Positions 1 to 10,800 are shown, counted from the stretch's first letter. The stretch: 32,140 nucleotides of DNA from Welwitschia mirabilis (GCA_051453625.1 JBOZIK010000001.1:45676921-45709060); one strand, 5' to 3'. Notes: a model not told the origin generated them from the sequence alone. Translations and numbers: made by a program.

Positions 1-685
1 CACAAGCTATCAAATTCGATGCATGCCAGATTTATAGTGGTTCGAGAACTCCTCTACTCCACTCCTGATGATCAACTTCTTTCAAGCTCGATCTCAAATA
101 TCTATTACTCCATAGGTTTTCCAGGTTCACTTGTAAGCTTTTATAGGCTAAGTCTTAACCTTCATAATAGAATTTTGTAGGCTAAGTCTCAACCTTTGTA
201 ATGGACTTTTACAGGCTAAGTCTCAACCTCTAAAAGTAATGGATGTGATGAATTCATGTCTTGATTGCTCAGATATCACATGTTCTATAGCAGTGTAATG
301 AATGAAGCTCTTCTCTAATAGATCATAATAATAAAGCTTTTAGATTTGATTTTAAATGAAGCTCTTGTGCTAAAGATAGATCTCCTCAATCAGATGTGAA
401 GCAACATAATGATACATCAATGAAAGTACACCTTGAACTTTTATATCAACAATTATTATGCCAAATAAGAATAGTGCCAAAAGATCTATAGGTCAATAAT
501 AACACAACTATTTATAATGGAGGGTTAATAGGGTTTATTACAAATGAATTATACCTCCAATGGCTATAAATGGCTAGAAAATGGCTAGGTATCGACTAGG
601 TAATGAATACATAATGTTTACAAATTTTACTTTTTTGTTCCATTCGATTAACCTCAAAAAAATCTAGTCGACCTCATAAGAGCTT
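1..685. other. Anonymous repeat-like sequence, no gene seen
   Basis: No convincing coding frame is visible. The start has a stretch with 'gtggttcgagaactcc' and 'ctactccactcctgatg', a style I associate with LTR or leader sequence of plant retroelements, but I cannot name the family. Positions 139-242 form a short tandem repeat, listed separately. Two 'aatgaagctctt' copies lie near 301 and 355. The stretch ends at an assembly gap. Confidence 0.4.
139..242. repeat. Three-copy tandem repeat, 34-bp unit
   Basis: Units start at about 139, 173 and 207. Each begins TTTT and contains 'aggctaagtct' followed by 'aacct'. The first two are 34 bp and the third about 36 bp. The unit is not a multiple of three, so it is unlikely to be coding. 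Differences between copies are mainly C/T and G/A. Confidence 0.8.
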
Positions 686-1445
686 NNNNNNNNNNNNNNN
701 NNNNNNNNNNNNNNNNNNNNNNNNNNNNNNNNNNNNNNNNNNNNNNNNNNNNNNNNNNNNNNNNNNNNNNNNNNNNNNNNNNNNNNNNNNNNNNNNNNNN
801 NNNNNNNNNNNNNNNNNNNNNNNNNNNNNNNNNNNNNNNNNNNNNNNNNNNNNNNNNNNNNNNNNNNNNNNNNNNNNNNNNNNNNNNNNNNNNNNNNNNN
901 NNNNNNNNNNNNNNNNNNNNNNNNNNNNNNNNNNNNNNNNNNNNNNNNNNNNNNNNNNNNNNNNNNNNNNNNNNNNNNNNNNNNNNNNNNNNNNNNNNNN
1001 NNNNNNNNNNNNNNNNNNNNNNNNNNNNNNNNNNNNNNNNNNNNNNNNNNNNNNNNNNNNNNNNNNNNNNNNNNNNNNNNNNNNNNNNNNNNNNNNNNNN
1101 NNNNNNNNNNNNNNNNNNNNNNNNNNNNNNNNNNNNNNNNNNNNNNNNNNNNNNNNNNNNNNNNNNNNNNNNNNNNNNNNNNNNNNNNNNNNNNNNNNNN
1201 NNNNNNNNNNNNNNNNNNNNNNNNNNNNNNNNNNNNNNNNNNNNNNNNNNNNNNNNNNNNNNNNNNNNNNNNNNNNNNNNNNNNNNNNNNNNNNNNNNNN
1301 NNNNNNNNNNNNNNNNNNNNNNNNNNNNNNNNNNNNNNNNNNNNNNNNNNNNNNNNNNNNNNNNNNNNNNNNNNNNNNNNNNNNNNNNNNNNNNNNNNNN
1401 NNNNNNNNNNNNNNNNNNNNNNNNNNNNNNNNNNNNNNNNNNNNN
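686..1445. other. Assembly gap (760 N)
   Basis: A run of 760 N. The right edge falls inside LTR-A, so the missing sequence should include the 3' half of that LTR. Confidence 0.95.
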
Positions 1446-1483
1446 ACGAAGATGAGAAGAAGAGTCTAAGGGGAGGGGGGGTT

Positions 1484-1491
1484 TATTTATA
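1484..1491 (-). promoter_or_regulatory. TATA box of LTR-A
   Basis: TATAAATA on the minus strand, at the same place relative to the LTR start and the downstream pyrimidine-rich block as in LTR-B and LTR-E. This is a Pol II type LTR promoter element; activity is unlikely in so decayed a copy. Confidence 0.5.
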
Positions 1492-1662
1492 ATAACTCAT
1501 AGTAAAAATTATAAATGATAAGTACAGCTAGGTGCTCTCATAAATGAAATAGATGAAACAGTTAAAAGTTGCTATTAGAGTTGGTTACATTGACGATAGC
1601 AAATTATAAAAGATGACTCAGAATATGACTTAGTAGTGATTTAGTAGTCCACATCAACAGTC

Positions 1663-1688
1663 ATTGTCCTGTCTATCATGGAAATGAC
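1663..1688 (-). repeat. 7-12-7 hairpin unit in LTR-A U3
   Basis: On the minus strand: arm GTCATTT, loop CCATGATAGACA, arm GGACAAT. It lies about 248 bp from the LTR start, the same offset as in LTR-B and LTR-C. Confidence 0.6.
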
Positions 1689-1936
1689 TAAAGGGACGAC
1701 AGTCTTTTTTAATCATTTTCTTTGAAAATAAACTTAGCATTTCTATCAATAATCCTTCCTCAGGCTCAGTGCATGAGAAAGTGCCTTTAATACATCAAAT
1801 TTGGATAAACATAGTACATTTTCAAGATTTCCTCTTGTATCTTTGAAATCCTCAGAATTTCATCTAAACCTATATAAAAGTTCCGCAAAATAGCTTATAA
1901 AACCCTATCAAATAACCATAAATTAGCAGTGCAACA

Positions 1937-2339
1937 GTCATCCTCTATGTCATCTGGATGATGAACAGATGATAGTCAATTAATAAATAATTTATTTTTT
2001 TATTATTTTGGAAAAATACATTTTTATGAATCTATTGAGATTTCTAACTTGACTGCTTAAGAATTTTAGGAAGAAAATGGGAAAATTTTGGAAGTACACA
2101 AGCAAACCATCTGAATTTTCTCTTAGCTTTTTTCTTTAGAGGTCATTATGGCATTACTTGATCATCTTTCAAATATGACTTATGTATTTATTTCCATGGC
2201 TAGTCTTTTGACTTGGGCACTTTAGTAGTAAGATTGGATTCATCCAATCTTAAGACTTTCACAAGTCTATGCAGTTCAATTTCTAGAAATATGCTTTATT
2301 TTTTATGTTTTTCTCAATAGTAAAAAGGTATTAGATTAT
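1937..2339. other. Intergenic or decayed internal sequence
   Basis: I see no gene here. Next to the LTR-A end lies one hairpin unit (1949-1973): arm GTCATCT, 11-base loop GGATGATGAAC, arm AGATGAT. The rest is AT-rich with stops in all frames. Confidence 0.4.
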
Positions 2340-3180
2340 TTAAAGATGTTCTTTTCTATTTTCGTTTTCTATCTTCACCTTTGTGTTTTAGAATATTTGG
2401 TTATGTGGAATGTATTTATTATATTTAAAAAAAGATTTAAATAAGACTATGATGTTATATTTAAGATAATTTTTAAAAAAATTGTTACCATGATGTCCTA
2501 CCATAAGTACATTAGGATATATATTTCTAAGAGAAGCCTTTGGTAGTGTAATATGATAGTTGTGGGAACTTGTCTAGAAGGTTAGTTGACCATGCTTCAT
2601 GGGTTTTTACTTCTCTAACAATGGCTGCACTACCCTCATCATAGAATAAACTAAAAAATAGGAGGTTACAGAATCAGTGGTATCCCTAGTATCATCAGAG
2701 GCATTGCTTTTTTCCTAGACTCTTAGTCCTTCTACATGATTATTTCATTTCTTAAGATTCTAGTGTTTATTTTGAGATATCGGTAGGTGAGTCCTTTTTT
2801 GAGTAATTCTTTGATCTAATCATTTACTAAAGCATCATCATAATCACTATCTTATTGAATGGAATTTTTTATACATCAAGTAATGTATTTTTACATCAAG
2901 TGATATTATGATTTCTTTCATGGAAGCCTATTAGGATAAAATGTCAAATAGGTAGACTATCTTTTTTTATATTATTTTATGCTCATTCTTTTTATTTTCT
3001 TTTGTGATTTGGTTAGTTATTTTAAAGTCATTATCATATTTTATTTTTATCATGTTTTTCTTATTCAGTTTTCAATAAAAGTAGATTTCTTGCTTAATTG
3101 AGCTTTCTTACTAAATTTTGTGATGTTTATTTTTTAATCTTTGATGTTGTAAGCACTACTCTTAATCATTTTTATGATGA
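2340..3180 (+). repeat. Dispersed repeat R1, copy 1
   Basis: By eye this stretch aligns collinearly with 15820-17050. Shared landmarks are 'ggttatgtgg', 'ccatgatgtc', 'catgcttcatg', 'ttacttctct', 'cctagactct', 'acatgat', 'ataatcactg/at' and 'gttattttaaagt'. It lies upstream of the polypurine tract and LTR-B, so I infer it is the noncoding 3' internal region of the element whose 3' LTR is LTR-B. The open frame around 3098-3388 is very T-rich and matches nothing I know; I do not treat it as a gene. Confidence 0.65.
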
Positions 3181-3359
3181 TAACCATTTATTATCCACTA
3201 TTTTTCTTTACTTATTAGAATATTTCATAGATCTACGTTTTTCAAATCTGACATTACTTATCTTTGCACTTCATTTAGAAATTTATCCTCTTTTATCTAC
3301 CTTTTCACTCCTATTTTCTTTCTTTGCTTTATTTTCCAATATGGGATGTATTGTTTTTC

Positions 3360-3608
3360 TTGGAGGGGATAGGGACCCATTTTCATAGCTCATTTTTAAA
3401 ATTTTAAACTTAATTAAGATCTTTTATGAGATAAAATTTTCAAATTTTCATACATACTATGCATTACTTGTTATTTATCTATGTGAAGTGTTCTATAAGA
3501 CTACTTTAAAAATTTCTATATTGATTATTTCTAAGCCAAATTGGCTTGTAAGTATGGTTTTCCACCTGGTTTTTATCAAGGGACTGACAAAAGCTAAGTG
3601 GAGGGCAA
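3360..3608 (+). other. 3' internal end and polypurine tract before LTR-B
   Basis: This aligns with the reverse complement of 31891-32140: 'gggaccc' or 'gagaccc', 'attttc', 'aattttcaaa', then 'tttccacctggt' and 'gggactga', up to the tract. The last ~25 bp hold the purine-rich 'aagtggaggg', the expected primer site for plus-strand DNA, directly against the LTR start. This marks LTR-B as the 3' LTR of an element lying to its left. Confidence 0.65.
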
Positions 3609-3855
3609 TGTTTTACTACTAATTTTTCGTTATTTAATAGGGTTTTATGAGCTATTTTATAGGACATTTATACAGGTTTAGATGCAATTCTAAGGATTTT
3701 AGAGATTTAATAGAAGATATTGAAAATGTACAATTCTTATGTAGATTTGATGCATTTAAGAAATATTCTAATGTATAGAGCTTTGGATGAAGATTACTAA
3801 TAAAAATACAAGGTTTCTTTCAATAAAATGATTAAAGAAGACCATTATTTCCTCT

Positions 3856-3881
3856 GTTATACCCACGATAGGAAGGACAAT
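3856..3881 (+). repeat. 7-12-7 hairpin unit 1 in LTR-B U3
   Basis: Arm GTTATAC, loop CCACGATAGGAA, arm GGACAAT. The offset from the LTR start is 247 bp. The stem is weakened by what look like transitions. Confidence 0.6.
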
Positions 3882-3956
3882 GGCAAGACTACTTACTAAT
3901 GTGGATTACCAAATCACTATTAAGTTATCATTCTAAATTATCTTTTATGATGAGCT

Positions 3957-3993
3957 GTTATCCCTTAATCAACTAGATGATAGCAGGGATAAC
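3957..3993 (+). repeat. Hairpin unit 2 in LTR-B U3, expanded loop
   Basis: A perfect 9-bp inverted repeat, GTTATCCCT and AGGGATAAC. The loop ends in 'gatgatagc', the usual loop core, so the unit looks like the 26-bp hairpin with about 11 extra bases near the left arm. The offset is 348 bp, matching the second unit in LTR-D (347) and close to LTR-C (358). Confidence 0.6.
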
Positions 3994-4094
3994 ACTGACA
4001 TGTAACCAAATTTGACAACCAATCCTTGACTATGTTGTTCATTTCATTTATGTAAAAGAGAGCATCTTATCTGTCATTTTCTACTATGAGTTGT

Positions 4095-4102
4095 TATAAA
4101 TA
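4095..4102 (+). promoter_or_regulatory. TATA box of LTR-B
   Basis: TATAAATA followed by a pyrimidine-rich stretch with 'cttcttctcatctt'. It sits at the equivalent place in LTR-A, -D and -E, marking the U3/R boundary region. Confidence 0.55.
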
Positions 4103-4339
4103 ATTCCCCCTTTAACTCTTCTTCTCATCTTCATTGCACTGGAAATTCTTGTGATAGAAGATCAAAGGGGAAGAAATCATCTCAATTATTGTAGAAGGAT
4201 GTTCCTTTGGTGGAGGCCTATGCATCCTTCATTAAAGCTCAACTATTTTGTAACCAAGATGTTGTTACTTCTTTAATATAAAAATTTGTTTTTGTTTTAT
4301 GCATGTTAGTTTCTCAGATAATACTTATGATTTATGTTG

Positions 4340-4385
4340 CCCTTGATCTGCTGATAATTTCTTAGGTAATATAGATCATCAAGGG
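4340..4385 (+). repeat. Inverted repeat in LTR-B U5
   Basis: CCCTTGAT at 4340-4347 and ATCAAGGG at 4378-4385, with further pairing just inside (GATCT with AGATC). In LTR-E the corresponding place keeps the left arm but the right arm is changed, so conservation is partial. Confidence 0.4.
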
Positions 4386-4645
4386 TAGCCAAAGAAAGTA
4401 GTTTAGGATCATTTGAATTTTCGTTTGCATTTCATATTTATTTTCCTGCATTATTCTTTCTTCTGATCTCCATTTTCTTTTGTAAAAGCAATCCAAGTTT
4501 CATCTCATAGCCTTTAAGGAGAATATATCATTTAGGTTAACTTCCAACTATACTAGTGTGATGTATTATATAAGATATTTGTTTTGATTATAAGTGACAG
4601 GATCTTTTTAAATATAAACATTTGCACAAATACACACTGAAACAC

Positions 4646-4665
4646 TTTGACATAGTGAAAAAGAG
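4646..4665 (+). other. Possible decayed primer binding site after LTR-B
   Basis: TTTGACATAGTG directly after the LTR end resembles the tRNA-Asp-type site after LTR-D (TTGGCACTGTTG) if several transitions are allowed. The match is weak. Confidence 0.25.
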
Positions 4666-4949
4666 GATTCATAGGTTAAGGAGTAAGGTGACAAAGTCTA
4701 AGAAGACTAAATTACATTGGGGGTTTAATTATTTAAAGAAATGCAATACTTAAGAAGATGAAAAGGAGTTGGAATGTTCAAAATCATGAAAGTGGAGTCA
4801 AATATTCATGAAAAAAGATGTTGAGAATGCATACTTGGTTGAGATATCGAAGCACAAAATTGATTTGGAAAGGAAGAGTAGTTTAAAATAATTTATTTGA
4901 TTTGTTGTGTTTTTTACCTGTGCAGTCATTTTATACTTTTCTGATTTCA

Positions 4950-5100
4950 AATATTATGCGGTCTTTTTTGAAAAACATAAAACTAATGAAGTTTATTTTT
5001 GAAGGGAGGAACTCATTTCAGTTTCTATTGATCATTTAAGAGAGATCTTTAATTTACAGATGCCAAATAGCGTATTAGAAGTAAAGGAGTAAATCAAATA
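4950..5100 (+). pseudogene. Decayed open frame, unidentified
   Basis: From about 4967 one frame reads FEKHKTNEVYF, a stop, REELISVSIDHLREIFNLQM and on to about 5090 with a single TGA. The pattern of a short charged stretch followed by an 'IDHLREIFNL' type segment recalls plant transposon-associated or extra retrotransposon ORFs, but I cannot assign it. The frame breaks soon after. It lies on the same strand as LTR-B, downstream of it. Confidence 0.25.
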
Positions 5101-5630
5101 AAAAATGATCAAGCCTTCATATATTTTGGAGTTAAATCTAATTTGGAATTTGATTTTCTAGTTTTTGTCAATTCTTTTTATTCAAGGATTACACCTAATG
5201 ATTACCTTGATTCTTCAAGGATTTTAGTTTTGATTGTGAGAATGTTTGAGAAGAGGAATAATTTTAAATAGTTATCTTCAATGTGGACAAGGATTTCTTA
5301 AATGATGAAACATTCTAAGAGAAGTGAAGAATATATTTTTCCTTTCAGTTTTCATTCAAATTATCTTTTCTTAGTTGGAATTTGTGAATCATTATCTATG
5401 GGTGATAACATAAGATTGACTTAGTGAGATATTTGTATAGAGGTTAAAGAAGGGAAGAGTACTATTAAGATCAATGATAAATCTTTAAATTTGTTCAACA
5501 CTATAAGCAAATTTGGGTTGAATCTGAATTTGATAGGGAAGACCAAGTTCTTCAAGAGAAGTTAATGCTCTATCTTGGGAAGTCACCAAGATCGTTAGCT
5601 TGTGGTAACAAAAATCTTTCATTTTTTATA

Positions 5631-5763
5631 ATGAATCAGAAAGTGGGAGTAAATAGAGATTGGGAAGCACTTAAAGATAAGAGGTAGGAACTAGAGGCAG
5701 TCTTAGAAAAACTTAATGCTATGATTGATTTTGCCTTAAAAAGAGTTAAGTAGTTAGAATGAA
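5631..5763 (+). pseudogene. Decayed coiled-coil ORF remnant
   Basis: Starting at ATG 5631, the frame reads MNQKVGVNRDWEALKDKR, a TAG, ELEAVLEKLNAMIDFALKRVK, another TAG, then LE and TGA. Reading both TAGs as former CAG gives a 40-plus-residue heptad-like, lysine- and glutamate-rich helix typical of a coiled coil. The upstream frame (about 5441-5570) is also fairly open. No family is recognised. The antisense open frame 5636-5881 is judged to be its shadow. Confidence 0.35.
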
Positions 5764-6112
5764 TTATGCATATTTTCCTTTGTTGTAGGTTGTCATTAAT
5801 GATAAATTTCAAGATAATGAATTTTAATGGAATACATTTCTTTGTAATGTATGGAGAAGAAGAATTCAAAGCTAAAGACATGATTCTTCAGAATTCTTAA
5901 AGTGTGCTTTTAACTTCAAATGGTATTTCAATTAATAGTTGCTTTGTGTTTTTTATTTCTTTTTTTCTTTTTTCCTTTTTTTTCATTGATCTTGGTATAC
6001 ATTAGTGTAAGTAAGGGCATCAAATTTATCTAACAATCTAAGAAAAAACCTATGTTTATTTGTAAATCTTGGGATAAATTTTAGACTGAAAAAATATCTT
6101 TAGGATGATAGA

Positions 6113-6403
6113 ATGATAGAGATTATGGAACAAGGGGAAAACAAAATGGTTTTCACTCTCTTTAATAATTCCTTATTGTACTTATTTCTTTTGTTTAATG
6201 AGTGCCAACATAAATTAGTAGAAATTGATCAGTTAAGGATAGAAAATACAAAACTAAAAAAGAAGAATTATGAATTGCAAGATTTGAATTTGGATCTAAT
6301 GTGTGAAGTTGTTAAGACAAATTTAGTATTTGATTATTTTGATGAAGATAAGGGCATAATCATGTTATCTTTATTAGTGCAAGAGTTGAAGGACTTAGAA
6401 TAA
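6113..6403 (+). pseudogene. 96-residue coiled-coil ORF, possible gag C-terminal remnant
   Basis: This is the longest intact plus-strand frame in the left half. Residues 31-65 are a clear heptad-like helix (IDQLRIENTKLKKKNYELQD), followed by an acidic segment (VFDYFDEDKG). Beyond the stop, the same or a shifted frame continues with 'EIKIRDFS' and a second open piece to about 6701. Long coiled coils of this kind occur in the C-terminal part of Copia SIRE/Maximus-type gag and in extra ORFs of Gypsy elements; neither assignment is secure. The start codon is arbitrary because the ORF is probably a fragment. Confidence 0.35.
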
Positions 6404-6461
6404 GAGATTAAGATTAGAGACTTTTCATAGGAGTGAATTCATTAATGGGATAAAGGGTTTA

Positions 6462-6701
6462 GTGGTTTATCTTAAGAGGAAGTTATTTGATTTAGATGAC
6501 CTCTTATCAAAGGAAATTCTAGCATTGGTAGAGAATTTAAACCTTTATAAGAAAGTATATGTCTTGAGAAAGAGGTATCATTCTTATTACCTATTCCTAA
6601 ACATTTTTGACACCAAAATATTATTACCCTTAATTAAGGCTAATGAGGTAAGCATGACAAATTTATGTGATGTATTTTTTGTTGTCATAGGTTTGATTTG
6701 A
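6462..6701 (+). pseudogene. Continuation of the decayed coiled-coil ORF
   Basis: 79 residues: KRKLFDLDDLLSKEI and LVENLNLYKKVYVLRKR, then a hydrophobic tail. It starts 58 bp after the previous frame ends and is probably the same former gene broken by frameshifts. I recognise no domain. Confidence 0.25.
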
Positions 6702-6739
6702 ATTGGCATTAATCACATTTTTTTAATTTTTATTTTTAT

Positions 6740-7200
6740 TTTTTAGATCTAAAATAGATTTATGAACATATCACTTTCAAGAGGATAGAAGAGTGAAATT
6801 GATAACTTCTTTACTAGGAGAAAAATTTTATCTTCTATTATATTGGATGAATTTTTTTGATGATTAAAAGGCTTATTATCTCCCTCCTCTTTTTTTTTTG
6901 GTTATGAATAATGAAAACTTTTTATGTAGTGCTCAAGGGCATTTTGTTTTTAATTTCTAATAATAACAAGTAGAAGTATGATATGTATACTTTTTTTGGA
7001 TTCTAGAAATACATACACTACTACTATATGATAATGTTATTATTTTTTTTAGTATTATAATTTTATTTTTCTTTGAAATTTTTATTGATCATGAAATTGA
7101 CAACACATCTAAGAGTTAAGTATCAGGGATTTTGATAAACTTGAACTTATGTGGCTCAAAGTTGTCTTTTTGGATTTGGAAAAAATGAATTAAGGGATTT
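6740..7200. other. No feature seen
   Basis: Strongly T-rich on the plus strand with homopolymer runs. The minus strand may be a decayed continuation of the retrotransposon frame at 7260-7760, but nothing is recognisable. Confidence 0.35.
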
Positions 7201-7259
7201 TTCTTTTTTAAAATTCTTTTGGTTATAGTACTATTTTCTTGTTTTTGGGTAATGACGAT

Positions 7260-7760
7260 AGTTGCACCCCTTTCAAGTGTTTCTTTTGTAGATGAGTCAT
7301 AAAAATTTACTTTCTAATGTACTAATGATATAACTACCTTAGTATTGTATATCTAGGTCTGTCCAATAATAAGTTGAATGATGTTGAATTTTTAATAATA
7401 TGAAACTTAGTTTTTGTTTTGATATCTCCTATGTATACATCTAATGAACTAGTTTTAACCAATGGTATTGTTTTGTCATTAAACCTACAGATTAATATGG
7501 TGTTACTTATATTAATTTTATGTTATTTCTCAAGTGATTTTAGATAATAATTTATGATTATTTTGAGTTGGACACCATAACCAATAAATGATATTTTAAC
7601 TTGGTATGATTTAATTTGTATTGTGATATGTGGTGGACCCTTTACGATAAGTTTCTTTGGCATGGAAAAAATTTCACTTAGTTCAAAGGTTATGTCAAAA
7701 TGTTTCTCTTTAGCTATGATCACTTGGAGTTTATATTCAGCTATTTTGTTCAGCATCTCT
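7260..7760 (-). pseudogene. Ty3/Gypsy aspartic protease domain, decayed
   Basis: Minus strand. From 7756 leftward a 77-residue frame contains VKGPPHITIQIKSYQVKISF followed by IGYGVQL (GYGV at 7571-7582). This fits the protease strand before the active site of Tat-like plant Gypsy elements, where a D-N-G-S type motif is expected, so the catalytic Asp appears to be lost. Further left the frame resumes as NSTSFNLLLDRPRYTILR and then a stop (about 7340-7395), matching the family's 'SFNLLLGRPWIH' region with G to D and W to R changes. Stops in this part sit where Gln codons are expected. The gag of the same element lies upstream at 8540-9130. Confidence 0.6.
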
Positions 7761-8539
7761 TCAAATTCTTATTTGTAGCATTTTGATTTTATCAATAATG
7801 ATAAAAAATGTTGTTTAGCTACTTGGACAGGGTTGATTTTAGCATGACATTAGACTTGCTCTAACATTTACAATAACTTTTGCTTATTTGATTGAATAAT
7901 TTCTTCTTATCTTAAGGACTTCTTTCTTGCTATCATCATGATTGTATGAAATCATGTATTAATATTGATAGCAGTACTTTAAACATTTATTTGGGATGTA
8001 GAGGAATCTTGAGTTAGAAGAGAGGTTTTAAGTATTTTAAGAATTTCATTCTCAGTAGCCATTATTAAGTTTGGTTTTATATCTCTCTTATTTTCAAGGA
8101 TCTCTTGGACAATGTGTTTGAGATTCCAATAATTTTCTATATCCTTTGAATTGGTGGTATTTTAATTATTATTTTTCATTATACCACCTAGGTTTTAGGG
8201 CATTAGGATCATATTGCATTGGTTGAAGTAATTCAACTACATTTTTCAAAAGTAAAGTCAGGATTTGAAACAATGAAACACTAATATTTATAAAAATTCT
8301 TCTAGTCTTTTTAATTTGGATATTAGTATTTTTAATACAGTATGTCTATCCTTCAACTTATTAAGGTTGGAGTTGATTTGTTTTGTCTTACACTTGTTAT
8401 TTTGGTTCTTCCACTATATAGATCATTTTATAATTCTTGTTAGTGTATTTTCATTCTTTAGTTTTATCTAACTTTTTCCCAAGATGTAAGACTCCCTTCT
8501 CTCTCTCTACTACTTTGATTTTTTTTGAAAAGTTTAACA
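7761..8539 (-). pseudogene. Gag-protease linker region, heavily decayed
   Basis: This lies between the recognisable gag core and the protease on the minus strand, in the order expected for one Gypsy element. All frames hold many stops. I could not find a zinc knuckle. Confidence 0.35.
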
Positions 8540-9130
8540 AATGAATTAAAAGTATCAAATTTCTATATTTGTAGATTTTCAAAGATAAAAGGGACATATG
8601 ATTTGGTGAATAAGCCCACTATCTTTTTATCTAAGATCACGTATCCTAATTATAAATTTGTAACTAGCCATTATTAAGTGTAACTCATAATATTCTCTTT
8701 AAATAATTATCATAAATTGGTTAGATTTTCTAAAGGTATGCAATGGATGATGTTTACAGTATATTGCTTAACACATGCCTCAAAGAGGGCTTTTAAGCTT
8801 AGAATTAATTTTAAAGATAGATAATGATATCATTCTAAAGCATACTTACTTAAAGATCTACAAAAAAGATGATAACCAGTGTCTTCATCCATACGATGTA
8901 AGATACAATTGTGCTTAAAATTTATTATGTAGATTTTAGGATTCTTTTACCCTATGAACTTCTCAAGTTCCAAGATTTAAGATGAGGCCAATCATCTTAC
9001 AAGGACTGATGGGTGAATATGAGTCTTTATAATATTAAGCTCAGCACATAGGTTGACTTATGCCAGATACTATTTTAAATAGTTCATAGTTTCTAATACT
9101 TCACCTAGATCTATAGCTTTGATTACTATA
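8540..9130 (-). pseudogene. Ty3/Gypsy Gag capsid domain, decayed
   Basis: Minus strand. Within one frame: CILHRMDEDTGYHLFCRSLS, then KYALE, a stop where Trp is expected, YHYLSLK, then LFEACVKQYTVNI, a stop-interrupted LFKENIMSYT, and LFTKSYVPFIFENL. The order follows the retrotransposon Gag core: a helix with L-F-x-x-S-L-x-x-x-A-L-E-W, a short S-L-x-P-like turn, a F-x-x-x-Y helix, then L..F.E..M.Y. Upstream (about 9060-9130) PPIVIKAIDLGEVLETMNYL continues the frame. The element differs in sequence from the plus-strand gags at 23500 and 29200. Confidence 0.6.
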
Positions 9131-10062
9131 GGTGGTCCTACCTTTTTGAGGTTTTTGACTTTATTATTACTTGTACTTTCTTCTAACTTAGAAAGGAGAA
9201 AGGTTTTTTAGGTAAGTTTTTTTTAGTAATTTAGGTTTCTTCAACAAAGTAAGTTTTAGTTGTTTATAAATTCTTCATTATTACTTATGTCTCTTGCCTT
9301 TTTGTGAACTTACCCATCACTATCCTCTTTATTACTTAAATTTATGTCAAGTGATATTTTTACCCCTCTAACATCATGTTTATCCCAAGATCCTAAGAGG
9401 TTTGTTTAGTATTTCTTATAATCTAGCATCAGGTATTTGTTAAGGGAGGTAGGGTTTTCTTGGGCTAGAAATTTCATGTAATCTTATTTAAACAACATGT
9501 TCTTTCAAGTATGCATGATTGCTAATTAGGATTAAATTATGAAGTGTGTACCATCAGGAGTGCTAAAACTATTGCTATGATTTATGATGACTTTTCTAAT
9601 GACTTAAATTATATGACTTGATAGATTAATAGATAAATTTTCTAATTTATAAATTGATAGAGGACTTGAAGAAAAATTTGGATACTATTTTATGGAAGGG
9701 AAAGGCTTCAATTTTTCTTTTTGAAAGTGAAAATTATAAAGAGATGTTTTATAAGAAGAACATATTTAAATAATACTGAAATAGCACATGAATTTTATTC
9801 ATAAATAAGCTAAAGATTTTGGATGTTATGATAGCAAGGATGATAAGAAATTGATTCTATTAATTGATTAAATATTATATGAACAAAGCTGTATAATTCT
9901 GTGGACACAACAACACAGTTTACATACAAAAATAGATAGAAGGATCTAATAGATGTATTAAAGAACCTTAAAAGACATTATAAAATGGTGTAGTAGATAA
10001 AACATTTTGACAGAATTTATAAAATCATTTAATTGATGAATAAAAATTACTTGGCAAACACA
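9131..10062. other. No gene seen; decayed retroelement flank
   Basis: AT-rich with stops in every frame. The part adjacent to 9130 could be the N-terminal gag or leader of the minus-strand element. No LTR of the A-E family was found here. Confidence 0.35.
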
Positions 10063-10153
10063 ATGGACTATTTAATAGACAAACTAGAATAGTTATACAG
10101 ATAGAGTAGAATAGTTCTGTAGATAGATTGGAATAGTTTCATAGATAAACTAG
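10063..10153. repeat. Short minisatellite, 22-bp unit, about 4 copies
   Basis: Units at 10085, 10107 and 10129 are 22 bp each, of the form 'tagaatagttctgtagatag'; a diverged copy precedes them and a partial copy follows at 10151. Related 'aatagacaaa' and 'gactattta' fragments are scattered to about 10290, so the array may once have been longer. Confidence 0.65.
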
Positions 10154-10800
10154 AATAAAATCGTATTATTTAATGGACAAAGGAGGACTAATCCATAAAT
10201 AAGACATGATTATTTAAATAGATTAAATGATTTAATAAATCTTATAAAGTAAATCTAATAAACTGGATAGGACTATTTAGCAAATAAAATAAGAAAATTT
10301 AACATGTAGAACTTTCAAAATGATGACAGAACATTTTTAAAGCATTAAATGGAATATTTAATTTATGAAACTCTTAAGGGAAGGATAAAAATGTATCAAA
10401 CATGCTTAAAACAAAAGAAAATATGATTTTATCAACTCAAAAGGAATTGTCTTATAAGACCTAAGCTATCTTAATCTTGATATTAGAGTATACTTTGACT
10501 CTTAGACTTGGGATAGTAGCTAGACTTAATTCTTAACTGAGAAGAGCTTGCTAATGATAAATGAGCTTGCTTCCTTTAATAACTAAACAATTCATTAAAT
10601 TATCTTTCTCAAGCATTAGAGATGAATTTATATTGAGAGGAAGTATTTGAAGGGTTAAGAAAAAGATGAGGTGTATGAGGATTTATTAGAATTGAACCTT
10701 AAAAAAAAGTAGGAATAGGTGGATCACACTAAGATCATGGAATAAGTAAACTTAGACTTTTCTTCTTATTTTTATCAATTGCATGTAAAACTATTTTGGA

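Larger units (their letters stand above)
1446..1936 (-). mobile_element. LTR-A, partial retrotransposon LTR
   Basis: On the minus strand this begins TGTTGCACTG at 1936 and runs leftward to the gap. It aligns by eye with LTR-E (same orientation) and LTR-B: 'agggttttat' shortly after the start, the U3 block with 'tgtggac' or its remnant, a TATAAATA box near 1484-1491, then a pyrimidine-rich 'cttcttctcatctt' stretch near the transcription start region. Only about 490 bp of an expected 1.03 kb is present. No polypurine tract like those beside LTR-B and LTR-E is recognisable on its right side. Confidence 0.75.
3609..4644 (+). mobile_element. LTR-B, complete retrotransposon LTR
   Basis: About 1036 bp, starting TGTTTTACTACTAA and ending 'cacactgaaaca', i.e. 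TG...CA. Length and internal order match LTR-E (1034 bp). U3 carries hairpin units at 3856 and 3957; a TATAAATA box is at 4095; a pyrimidine-rich block follows; 'tttaatataaaa' near 4275 may be the polyadenylation region. U5 contains an inverted repeat at 4340-4385. A polypurine tract lies on the left and a very decayed primer-site-like sequence on the right, so this LTR may have joined two internal regions. Confidence 0.8.

Noticed and set aside
1569-1602. Inverted repeat TTGCTAT / ATAGCAA in LTR-A as a second hairpin unit
   Set aside because: Arms and 20-base loop do not fit the 26-bp family; it is near the expected offset but probably coincidental.
3098-3388. 96-residue plus-strand frame, very hydrophobic
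   Set aside because: T-rich composition yields Phe/Leu-rich translation; no motif, no conserved neighbour frame, and it lies in noncoding 3' internal sequence.
5636-5881. 81-residue minus-strand frame
   Set aside because: Antisense of the coiled-coil remnant at 5631-5763.
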